Origin: Dendrolimus kikuchii
Lineage: Eukaryota > Arthropoda > Insecta > Lepidoptera > Lasiocampidae
DNA length: 64,000 nucleotides
Direction: 5' to 3'
Assembly (NCBI GenBank): GCA_019925095.2
Contig: CM034415.1
Coordinates: forward strand, 7,225,001 to 7,289,000
In this document: positions 43,333 to 54,000 of the stretch, piece after piece
Layout: each line of letters begins with the position of its first letter
Position numbering within the stretch: the stretch's first letter is position 1
The notes under the pieces: model-generated
Database searches by the model: none
Told to the model about the DNA's origin: nothing
What the model saw: the letters and a program-made list of their open reading frames with translations, nothing else
Program-made: the position numbers and the translations under genes

Positions 43333-43645
43333 TAAGATGGGGCACGCTTAGCTAGAAGCTACCTATTCACATCAGACCTGAAGACACCTAAATCGTATGA
43401 TTCAGGAAAAGCAGACGACTGTAAAAACTTCTACTCTTCAGCGGTACGTATGATAAAAGTGGAAGTATAGCGTTTCGTCCGCTTTGTTGATATTTCCATT
43501 ATACATATATCGGTGGCGTGAGCTCGTACGTCTGCTTGTCCGGTGGAAGAAGATGAGGGAGACATTAATTCGAGCAATTCCGCGGCACACTCGTCTATAA
43601 AATACCGACAAACTAGCGACTCTGCGTCAACAATCTAGGCTCTGA
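43333..43645 (+). repeat. right part of the 360-bp repeat split by the Harbinger remnant
   Basis: GGGGCACGCTTAGCTAGAAG, TCAGCGGTACGTATGATAAA and AATTCCGCGGCACACTCGTC; the left part is 42341-42382. Confidence 0.7.
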
Positions 43646-43685
43646 AACCTCCTATCTAGTATCCGGTTATCGCCTATTGGCTCCT

Positions 43686-43980
43686 TTTCTTTTTCCTATT
43701 GCATGAGTTCAGCAGACAGGCAGACGGCTCGATGGAAAGCGGTTGCCATCACCTATGAACATATGTAACAAAGTGCTGCAGCTCTGTAAAGGGAGACTGG
43801 AACCTGGCCACCAATGCCGGAACACAATTCAAGGTTGTTATGGTGATATACTCTTGATCAGGATACCCATCCAGATGGGCAAATATCCTACCACCTGGCT
43901 GAGGGTTGTTTTGTAGCCCCTTACGACATACCGCCTGGCCCCAGAAGATTGTATTCTTTCTCCGTTTCTGAAGAGACAGC
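43686..43980 (-). mobile_element. 320-bp SINE family, old
   Basis: GAGTTCAGCAGACAGGCAGA to TTCTTTCTCCGTTTCTG, with small deletions. Confidence 0.72.
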
Positions 43981-43984
43981 TTCG

Positions 43985-44165
43985 GAGCTCTTTTCTTAAT
44001 TAACTCGAATAACTTGACCCTGATATATCCCAAAGATTACAGCAGTATTCCATGCAAGATCGTACCGTGCTTGGTAAAGATTCAGCAACTAAAGTACTGC
44101 CTCAGCTTTGATAGTATTCTAAATTTTTTGCCAGCCAGCTGAGCAACAGACTCCATATAGGATTC
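43985..44165 (-). pseudogene. Jockey/CR1-like reverse transcriptase fragment
   Basis: Antisense pieces STVRSCMEYCCNLWDISGSS and upstream LVAESL match the 'YKAQVRSCMEYCCHLW' segment. Confidence 0.6.
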
Positions 44166-44569
44166 AAAATTAAGAGTCAAGTAAGCTTAACGGAATGGGG
44201 GGTGAAAATCCCGTCTATGGCAAGCAAGATAGATCTTAAGTCATCTGTAGAAAAATACAGAATAAATATACTTACACGAATAACCTTTTAAAAGATCCCA
44301 TTGTGTTTTCAATCGCCTCATTATATTATTTTTTGGTTAATTTATAACTGTTGTTGTGTTTTAAATATATTTTTTGACATTGACAAGCTGTAAAGCGTTT
44401 TTGACTATCTATGTCAGAACCATAGAGGCAGTTCTATTTTTGAATGTTTGAATATACATAAATTATAAATAATACGAAGAAAAACTTAATGGAATGCTTA
44501 AAAATAAACCAAATTATAAATAAATAAATATAAAGTATGTAACAAATCGCTCCCGGAGGAAAGCGTGCC

Positions 44570-44960
44570 CTGAAGGCTGGCTGCATTGCCACGCTTTATG
44601 GCGGTGCTGATTCGTTGCGCGAAATACGAACCAGCCTTCTGATTACAGGTGGTATCAAAGAGTTTCTTACAAATTTCTTCGAAGAAACCCTTTGCCGCTG
44701 GATCCTACAGACCTAAAGTTTCAACTCCAAATGGCACAAATATGTAACCCCTTCCTAGGGTTCCATATTTGCGCCGGTTAAGATCTTCAGCTGTTGGAGC
44801 AGCGTTGCCAGCCCCTGACTTAGTCACTGGAAGGTGTAATGCCGCCAGAGTGTCAACGCATGTCGTGTCCCACACAAGCGGCCTTCCTATCTTCCAAGGA
44901 ATAACAATTTTTGTATGTTTAGACGTTTTGAGACGGAACGAAGTGTTTGTTATCTATGGA
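44570..44960 (-). pseudogene. non-LTR retrotransposon ORF C-terminus (PLVWDTTC family)
   Basis: Antisense: VIPWKIGRPLVWDTTCVDTL, AGNAAPTAEDLNRRKYGTLG, YIFVPFGVETLG, stop, then QKAGSYFAQRISTAIKRGNA. This peptide order is the C-terminus of a widespread invertebrate non-LTR element. Other pieces: 52020-52110 and 63830-64000. Confidence 0.7.
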
Positions 44961-44972
44961 CGGAACTCTCAG

Positions 44973-45231
44973 GCTACGTTCCATTAGAGACTCACAACGA
45001 CCACGTTCACGACCGCGATTTTTGCCGTTCTACTTGCTTGTCGGCGTTACAATCGTAAACCCAAGTGGAAAGGTTATTCGACCGACCTCTTCATATGGGT
45101 AGTTGTGAGCGTTGCGCGATCGAAAATGATGACGTCATTAGTGACGTTTTCGCCACGACCACAACGATCGCGGTCGCCTGGTGGAACGGCAGACGGAGCA
45201 TTTTGGGCGTTGTGAGCTACTACTGGAACGC
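44973..45231 (+). mobile_element. ~255-bp MITE, copy 2
   Basis: CGTTCCATTAG..CTCACAACG at the left, GTTGTGAGCTAC..GGAACG at the right, ATGACGTCATTAGTGACGT inside. Opposite orientation to 10345-10603. Confidence 0.75.
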
Positions 45232-45234
45232 GCT

Positions 45235-45360
45235 GTCAGTAATGGCCCTAAACACGATTACCTCAAGGCTAACCGTTTCACGCCCGTATTCTGTGAGAGC
45301 GTGGTATCACACCGATCGAGCCGGCCCTGAAAGTTGTAATCAGGATATTTATATGTGTGA
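45235..45360 (+). repeat. TCGAGCCGGC dispersed repeat, truncated
   Basis: AAACACGATTACCTCAAGGCT, CACACCGATCGAGCCGGCCC and GTTGTAATCAGGAT. Confidence 0.5.
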
Positions 45361-45700
45361 TACTCGATTTCTCCGTCAATTGTGGACCTATTTTCAATTT
45401 TTTTTTATCGAATGTTTATACTCCCGAATTGGTCCCAATGTCGCGAAATCAGGATCTGACGAGTGGATTCCAAGGAATAAGAGAAACCTGCGAAAATTGT
45501 TAACCGACTTTTTCGTAATACGATATCTCCGTCAATTGTGGACCGATTTTAATTTTTTATTATTTGTAAGCATATACTTTCGACGCGGTAACATGGTCAC
45601 TCAGTCAGAATCTGATGAGTGGATCCCCGAGAAATCGAGAGCAACCCTTGTTGAAGAGCATATACACCGGAGAGTGAGATGGCAAATTTGTATACGCGTG
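45357..45700. repeat. two tandem ~155-bp diverged units
   Basis: TCTCCGTCAATTGTGGACC occurs at 45370 and 45527, each followed by a T-rich run and then GT.AC.TG..GGATCTGACGAGTGGAT or CAGAATCTGATGAGTGGATC. Confidence 0.6.
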
Positions 45701-45721
45701 CCAGTTGTACAATTTCTACAG

Positions 45722-45782
45722 GTACTTACTACTTACTTACTTACTACTTACTAGTTACTTACTTACTACTTACTTACTTACT
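45722..45782. repeat. ACTT-rich microsatellite
   Basis: Imperfect (ACTT)n with ACTACTT variants at the 3' tail of the adjacent LINE. Confidence 0.8.
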
Positions 45783-46110
45783 CCGTTGGCTCAGCGACCC
45801 AAAGTGGGTCTTGGCCTCCGAAACGAGAACATGCCACTTTTCTCGGTCCTGTGCGGTTTCTTGCCAATTACTGGCTCCTAGCTCCGACAGGTCTGCCTCT
45901 ACTCTGTCCTTCCAGCGATATTTAGGACGGCCGACCGGACGCCGACCTACCGGCCGTCCCAAATATGCTTTCCTCACGCTGCGATCCTCTCCCATCCGTT
46001 CTACGTGACCGAGCCAGCGGAGGCGGTGAGCTTTTATTTCTCCTATTATGTTAGGCTCGGCCACGAGATTCTCATTTTCGAGGTTACTTCGGACCCCCCA
46101 GCTACCATCC
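45775..46110 (-). pseudogene. non-LTR retrotransposon ORF2 C-terminus (RLRWLGHVERM type)
   Basis: NIIGEIKAHRLRWLGHVERM, then GRRPVGRPKYRWKDRVEADL and NWQETAQDREKWHVLV. The frame is open to a stop near 45774. The 5' side runs into the 1.4-kb inverted repeat. Confidence 0.78.
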
Positions 46111-46115
46111 TCTCT

Positions 46116-47554
46116 TTTTGTATTCAAAGACTTTACATATGGTTTGCTATGGTTTAATAACGACACTAAAATCATCGGTAAGCCATCATTTAGACAAAAA
46201 ATTAATACACATTACAATTAATTACGAAATACGTGCATTATATCGATAGAAATAATGTTCAATTTTAGCGTGACGACTTACCTACTAATTATAATAAAAA
46301 CACAATTACTTTAATTTTGGGATTAATCTGCAAATGTAACATGTATGACATGATCAAAATAATTAATAATTATAAAATCAAATATTACGGCATTGCTAAA
46401 AAATCACGACATTTTGTAATATGTAAGTAAAACCTCAGATTAATAATATTGAGAGACAAAGTTTTTACCTCACTTTGCTAAATGTCAGGCAAAGGAACTA
46501 AATCCGTACAGCATGAATATCAATATTATTCAATCAAACTGAACATCTTTGAATGACATAAAAATACGGAATTTTAGATTTTTCACATTATTGTGATTAA
46601 GATCATTATTATATTTTTGTAGTTTGTATATATAATTAACGACAACATGCAATACTAATGTTAGACAAACAATATATAGGTGTGAGGGGTGTTCGAAGGT
46701 TATGGCAAGGACAGTGGGTTAGGTTAGGTTATCTTTAGACCAAAGCCCACGAGCCGAGCGAGCGAAGCGAGCGTGCCGCGGTTGGGGGCGGCGGGGGGCC
46801 GAACCCGCCTTTACCTTTATCAAAATTATCAACGAATAAAGGGAACCACGTTGGTTCTCCCACCCCCCGGCCGCTGCCGCGGCACGCTCGCTTCGCTCGC
46901 TCGGCTCGTGGGCTTTGGTCTAAAGATAACCTAACCTAACCCACTGTCCTTGTCACTGGTTACACCTTCGACCACCCCTTACACCTATACTTTGTTCTGC
47001 TTACATTGGTATTGCATGTAGTCGGTATTTATATATACAAACTAGAAAAATATATTAATTATCTTAGTTACAATAATGTGAAAAATCTAAAATTCCATAC
47101 TTTCATGTCATTCAATGATCTTCAGATTGATTGAATAATATTGATATTCATGCTGTATGGATTTAGTGTCTTTGCCTAACAAGTAGCAAAGTGAAGTAAA
47201 AACTTTGTCTCTTAATATTATTAATCTGAGGTTTCACCTACCAATTACAAAATATGGTGGTTTTTTAGCAATGCCGTAATAGTTGATTTTATAATGATTA
47301 ATTATTTTGGTCATGTCATATATGTTACATTTGCAGATTAATCCCGAAATTAAATAAGTGATTGTGTTTTTATCACAACTAGGTGAGTCGTGACGCTAAA
47401 ATTGAACATTATTTTTATTTATATGATGCAGGTTTTTAACGTAATTAATTGTATTCTTTTTTAATTTTTTACCTAAATGACGGGTTTCCGATAATTTTAG
47501 TGTCCTTATTACACCATAGCAAACCATATTTATAGTCTTTAAATACAAAAAACG
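46116..47554. mobile_element. 1.4-kb foldback element (long inverted repeat)
   Basis: Arms of about 670 bp, 46116-46783 and 46871-47554, are reverse complements with scattered mismatches. Outer ends: CTTTTTGTATTCAAAGAC against GTCTTTAAATACAAAAAA. Inner ends: ACCAAAGCCCACGAGCCGAG against CTCGGCTCGTGGGCTTTGGT, where the match is perfect for about 45 bp. The loop is about 88 bp. No coding. Lies between the HP14-like gene and the LINE. Confidence 0.85.
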
Positions 47555-47576
47555 CATAATTTTCAGGTTCCGCGTT

Positions 47577-47829
47577 TATGCAAACCTATGGACATTTGCA
47601 ACACCAAAGGTGCTACAAATGCGCTGCTGCTCTCTTAAAGGAGACTGGAACCTGGTCACTAATGCCGGAACACAACACAAGGTTGTTATGGCGACATACT
47701 CTTGACCAGGGGTGGTCGCCATCCAGTCGGGCAAATACCCTACCACCTGGCTGTGGGTTGTTTTGTCGACTCTTACGACAGGCCGCCAGGCCGCAGGAAA
47801 TCGTATTCTTTCTCCGTTCCTGCATGGAT
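47577..47829 (-). mobile_element. 320-bp SINE family lacking its tail
   Basis: ATGGACATTTGCAACACCAA to CGTTCCTGCATGGAT; the last ~65 bp including the A-tail are missing, unusual for a target-primed insertion. Confidence 0.78.
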
Positions 47830-47881
47830 AAAATTGTATATACATCAAAGCAAAAGCAAAGAACACTAGAAGATGTCTTAC

Positions 47882-48041
47882 CGTTGGCATATCCAGCGCA
47901 TATCTTATCGCTTGTTATGTATTCGAGGAAGTTTCCTGGGATTTGCTCTTGGCATTTGATAGCGTCCACGTAAGGAAGATCCACCACCTTTAGAATTGGG
48001 GATGCATCGCCATCTTCTGACGTCAGACCCCAACCCGCCAC
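47882..48041 (-). CDS. HP14-like: VAGWG exon
   Basis: VAGWGLTSEDGDASPILKVV, DLPYVDAIKCQEQIPGNFLE and YITSDKICAGYAN plus one base. The donor GTAAGA lies about 50 bases from a SINE. The next exon (GDSGG) is not seen. Confidence 0.92.
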
Positions 48042-51000
48042 CTGAAATTTAAAAAAAGCATTTCAAGAAATTTTGCACCACTGCACAAAAAATTTAAATA
48101 AATTTACTAATAAAATTGGTTATTATTACACTTATTGGTGTTTTAATAAGCACCATGCATCAGTACTATGTATTGCAATACGTGAAGCATAAACTTTGTA
48201 CCCCTTTTTACGAAAATTGCGCGGACGGAGGAGTATGAAATTTCGCACACTTATAGTTTATATAGAGAAGAAGCGACGAATGCTAATATTTTTTTTAATT
48301 ATGGATATAAATATACATTAAATAAATAAAAAAATATTACACACTACCATGTATTTGACACACACATGCATAAGATATATATGGTAAGGAATATACTCTT
48401 TTGGTTTATTGTTCAAGTCAAATTAACAGTATAGCCTTGGCGAAATCTGTGATTGTAGTAGTTATAGTCTTTGACATTAATTTTTATGTTCGAATTTCGA
48501 CCATGAGCGACCACTAGTAAATATATAAGACAATCAAAGTACAAACTTTTATTTAAAAACAATGTTAGTTGCTAGGTTTAAAAATTGCACAGCTGAGCTA
48601 TGCTCGTACAAAATTTACAAGGCTTTGAATTTTTACAAGATGATTAGAAGTATCTCAAGTGATTTAACTTTCAAGTATATAATGCCTTTTGGATGGTTTT
48701 TTATTTTTTTATTGCAGGAGTTCAGCAGACAGGCAGACGGCCCACGTGATGGCAAGCGGATACCATCGCCTATGGACATTTGCAACACCAAAAGTGCTAC
48801 AAATGCGCTGCTGCTCTCTTGAGGGAGACTGGAACCTGGTCACTGATGCCGGAACACAACTCAAGGTTGTTATGGCGGTATACTCGAGACCAGGGGTGGT
48901 AGCCATCCAGTCGGGCAAATACCCTAACACTTGACTTTGGGATGTTTTGTCGCCTTTTACAACAGGCCGCCCGGCCGCAGGAAATAGTATTTTTTCTCCG
49001 TTCCTGCACGGATATTGTTTAACCTGTAAATTGTTCTCCTATAGACTCCGACACTCCCTAATACATCCAAAAGCGACAGTAGAATGACGAGATAACCAAA
49101 TGAAACATGATACCTTTCCCAAATTTTGGTGTTGCAGTTGCCTTTGATTGAAATAAGGATCGAAGCTTAAGCAGACGGGTCTTATGTGGGTTTGTAATTC
49201 CACCTCCACCGACAGAGTTACCAGGGCTATATCTTCTTGGAAATTTGCTGCGTTTCCTCTAAATTTTATTGGTAGCTTGATATCTTTAACCTGAAACAGA
49301 AGACATTCGCTTTGAGGTCTTCGTGGCATGATTTTAGTCAGGTTTTCGTTATGGTAGCACCATTCTGGAAGTATTATCTTGATTATAGCTCCCAAGGCCG
49401 GCTCGAAAGGCCATAGTACCATGCCCTCCAGAATATCGGTGTGAAATAGCTTTGAGCTAATTGTATATCGTACGGTGAATGATGCTCCGGTGGCCCAATT
49501 TAGAGAGAGAGACAGAAAGAGATAACTCTTTATTGCACACCAAAACATACAATTACAAAAACAGACCATATTTACAATATTTTCTAGGCAATACAATAGG
49601 CGGCCTTATCGCTCAAAGCGATCTCTTCCAGGCAACCTAAATCAAAAACAAATTTGAAGCAGGCGATGTAGGTGGTGCAGGAAAAAGGCAAGGGACACAT
49701 AACTACTCAAACTTATTTGACAAATAAATATACAAATACATACATATATACATAGTCATAAATATAATATACAATAATATATTACAAAATACATGTCTTA
49801 TTATAATAAATGTATTAGCATGCTTATATTGTGTTATTCAGATATGGCTATTTATGGACAAATAGTGTTTTCTGAGTAAATTTCTAAATGTTGGTAAGGA
49901 TTTGGCCTCTCTGACAGTAAGAGGCAGCGTTTTTTTTTTATTGCAGGAGTTTAGCAGACAGTCAGACGGCCCACTTGATGGAAAGCGGTTACCATCGCCT
50001 ATGGACATCTGCAACACCAAAGGTGCTACAAATGCGCTGCTGCTCTCTTAAGGGAGACTGGAACCTGGTCACTAATGTCGGAACACAACTCAAGGTTGTT
50101 ATGGCGACATACTTTAGACCAGGGGTGGTAACCATCCAGTCGGGCAAATGCCCTACCACCTGGCTGTGGGTTGTTTGGTCGCCTCTTACGATAGGCCGCC
50201 CGGCCGCAGGAAATTGTATTCTTTCTCCGTTCCTGCACGGATAATTAGCGTATTCCAAAGTTTGACAGCCTGCACTGTAAAAGAATTATCATAATAGGAT
50301 GAAGTGTGTGCAGGTGTCAGAAGTTTTCGATACGTATCACAGCGCAAATTGTGGGCAGTGGATAGGCGAAGGAATTTAAAACGTTCCTTAAGGTACTGGG
50401 GACTATTAGGAGTAAATAATGTATTAAAACAGGAGAGTGAGAATGTGAGTATTCCGGCGAAAATGAATAGGAAGCCAATTGAGTCTTTTACGATATTCGG
50501 AAACATGGTCATATTTTCGCAATCCAAATATGAACCTGATACAAAAATTCTGAAGCCGCTCAAGCTTATTCAGCTGTTCTAAGGTTAAATTTAGATAGAA
50601 GGCGTCAGCGTAATCAAGTATGGGAAGTAAGAGAGACTCAGCAAGTGTAATCTTGGTAGCAGTGGGCAAGAAGTTTCTTAATCTTCTGAGGGATCTTCCA
50701 ATTTACCCCTATCCCATGCCCCTACCCCGACCCTATACTACCCTTCCTATATAATTTTACAATTCTATCCCCGCTATCCCATTATAAAGGCTGGCAACGC
50801 GGTAGCATCATCCCTGATGTTGCAAACGTACATAGGCGACTGTAACCATTTTGTGTCAGGTGGGCCATCTGTCTGTTTACCTGCTCCCAGAACAAAAAAG
50901 GTTTCTAAGGTTACTATCAGTTCTATTGTCTTACTAACCGTACAAAAGTGGATAGGTACAGAATAATAGGTATACGTATTGGGTGAAACTGATCGCAAAC

Positions 51001-54000
51001 GAATGAAGCTGATTTCCCTATCAAACGAATTTTATTCTTATTGTTATATCTATAACGAAAATGAATGAAGCGAGTGCTTTGCTCGTATAAGTAGTGTGTG
51101 TACCACATACCACTACCACAGGCTAGTGCGTCTGATTGTCTGAAGTTGAAACGGAAACCGTGAGATCAGATTGAGAAGCTTAATTGTACACTCTCTAAAG
51201 TATTTTCAGACATTGGATTTCGTCATCGAATAGCTTATCGTTGTCTAACAGCCTCCTGGCTGTTATTTTAATCTACTCTAGTGATTTTTTGCCGAGTCAC
51301 CCCGAAGATGAACGGCAGTTAGTATTTATATTTAAATACATTAAATGTGCAATAATTATGATGATTGGATTTCATTGAATTTTGAAGCTCCGTACTCCAG
51401 ACATGCAAGCATTTGTTCTTTATACAACGTCATAAGCTATTCTAGAATAAAGGTATCCATGCAGGAATGGAGAAAACATTCTAAATCCTGCACCCGAACT
51501 GCCGTAAGAGGTGACAAAACAACCCACAGTCAGGTGGTAGGGCGTTTGCACATCTCGATAACTATAACGTTTAGTCTAAAGTATGCTGCCATAATGCTCT
51601 TAAGTTATTTTCCGTCATCAGTGGCTATGATCCGGTACAGTCGCACTCCCCTTCTAGGTCAACAGCACAGCATCTTTGGTGTTGCAAATGACCATAGGCG
51701 ACGGCAACCACCTACCATCTGTTACACTGTCAGCCCACCTACTGTACTCCATCAATAAAAAAGTAGACCTTGTAAGGAGGTTCCTAGCGAAGGTAGAACT
51801 TACGTCAAATTTTTGTGAACCTATATCTGCCGGATCATTCCAAGGTCTGTATAGTTTGCCTAAAGCCACCGCGAATTGGCTTGCCGGGAGTTGTCCCGTT
51901 TCTCCGTCATCCACCCAGAAGCAATGCGCAGCTGAAATTGCAAAGTTAAGCATTCTTTTTACGTGATATTTAAATATAATTTTGCTTTATCTTAAGACGT
52001 AATAATTCCGTCCATAATACGCATCTTTGATACACGGGACGCTACCAGAGTATCCACGCACGTAACCTCCCACATTATGGGTGACCCATCTTCCAGGGCA
52101 TCAACGAACTTTTTCTACATACCTGATATTACGACTGTTGTCGACACCAATGTTCCTCCACATATCTGCCTATAAGGGTTGGTGGTTTTTGTGTATATGC
52201 CGGCATGCCATGGCATCTCACCTCGTTTAGCCAGTTTCCCACCGATTACTAGTTTCGTCGCCCGTGGTGTTATCCTGCCACACTCTGAAAAAATACATAT
52301 GTAGGAATCGTATTTGTTATTATAAAATAACCATATGATGGAGGTAGTCAATAACCGGATAGAGTATTCTTTCATGTAGTAATCGGAAGTTGTTTAACTG
52401 GATGTCAACGTAGAAGCATTTATTATTAAGCTAAGTAAAGTAACCGGATGTTGGAAGTTAATACTTATGGCGGAAGTTGGTTTTATGAAGGAAGGTGCAA
52501 CTAAAGTGGCGCCACAGCACTACCGGATATTGTCACTGCAGCGCGCTACGAGGACCTTAAATACGCGGTGTTAGCGCAGTGTCGACACCTGACAATCGTG
52601 GATGCAACTCTTGGAGTTGTCCAAATATTTCTGTGCACTAGTGTGCAATATTTAATGTCGTAATTTTAATAATTCTAGTGTAATAAACTTTGATTATAAT
52701 TTTTCAGATTATTATTGTATTATTGTCGGAGCGTCATCCGTTCGCTCCCGGCGTGAGCCTACTCATACATATCGCTGTTTATATTGACTGTATCGCTGTC
52801 GAAATTATGTAGAGGGCACAGGTCTCCATGGTTTCGCGCACGGCAAAAAATCGGAAGTCGTTGTTGGAGTCTGTTTTTCCTGATAACTACAACCTGGTGA
52901 TGTGAACTGAAAAGCCGCGTTTATTTTAGCAAATTAATTAGGGTACTTTCCTAAATAATAGACTATAAAAAACTCAATCGAGGACCTACACGCGGACATA
53001 TATTATTTTTAGGAAGGTATCCGTAGTTGTATCATCTCCTGGATAGACGAATTCACCCGCAGCGAGAGTTATTGGATATTCGCAGTCGTCAACAACAGTA
53101 AGAGGGCAGTTAGGTTGCATCCACAGTAAGTGGTACCGTCTTGACTGTCGCATCAATCAGAATAGGGACATAGTAAGGGATCCCGCTTAAATTGTGCTTT
53201 AGGGCAGGCAGAAAGGTGTAACGTTATGCGGACAAGTAGAAGACGCCTTTCTGTCCAATAGGAATATACGGCAGGTCAGTTACAGTGCTTAACAGATGGA
53301 TGTAGATATAACTGGAATCCGCAGACTGAGAGTACCAGCCTGCTTAATGGCCTCAGAAGTTGACAAAGCTACCCAGCTCTTGAGTTTCGTAGACTTAAGA
53401 CTCCTGCATAATCGGCAGGATTATACTAGAGAATAATTTCCCGTAAATGTATACTTGGAGCATTAATCTGGACTCCAGATTAATGATCCAAGTAGTTCTC
53501 TAGGTTCTTAAGGAATACTTGATATATGGCGGAATGTTGCCCTCTATTATTTCTGAGGAACATGAAAATTCTGTTATATTTTTTTTTCAAATATAGGAGC
53601 ACAAGCCGACGGTGTCAGAATTTTTTTAGATGACCTACAAACTTCAAATTCATATTTAAAAATAAAATAAGGAATGAACTAGAGATTGATATTAGCGTTT
53701 ATAACGAAAGTATCATCAATATATTGTAATTTTCTATGGTATCATCTCTATTTTTATATTAATGTATAATGTATATATTAGTATATATAGTATATTAGTA
53801 GTATTATATTAATGTAGTACCACCGTTTTTGTTAAAAGCATCGTTTTGTATTATAATTTCTCCATTATGGTCTGTTCCTATTTTTACTTGGCTCATGTTT
53901 CTTAAAGAGTCTATGACTCTATGTTGAACAGGAAAATAAATCTAACTTGCATAATCTACATACTTATATGTTTATACATACATACATAACTTCACGCCAG

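Noticed and set aside
45065..45754. 229-codon plus-strand frame
   Set aside because: It runs through a MITE, a dispersed repeat and a tandem duplication; no domain, and composition follows the repeats.
46736..46960. CpG-island promoter
   Set aside because: The GC-rich core is the loop region of the foldback element, being an inverted CGAGCG repeat, not a promoter of a recognised gene.
49039..49596. Single 185-codon antisense ORF covering the catalytic-Asp exon
   Set aside because: Only 49114-49290 is exon; the upstream part is repeat sequence that happens to be open, ending at the real acceptor GTTTCAG.
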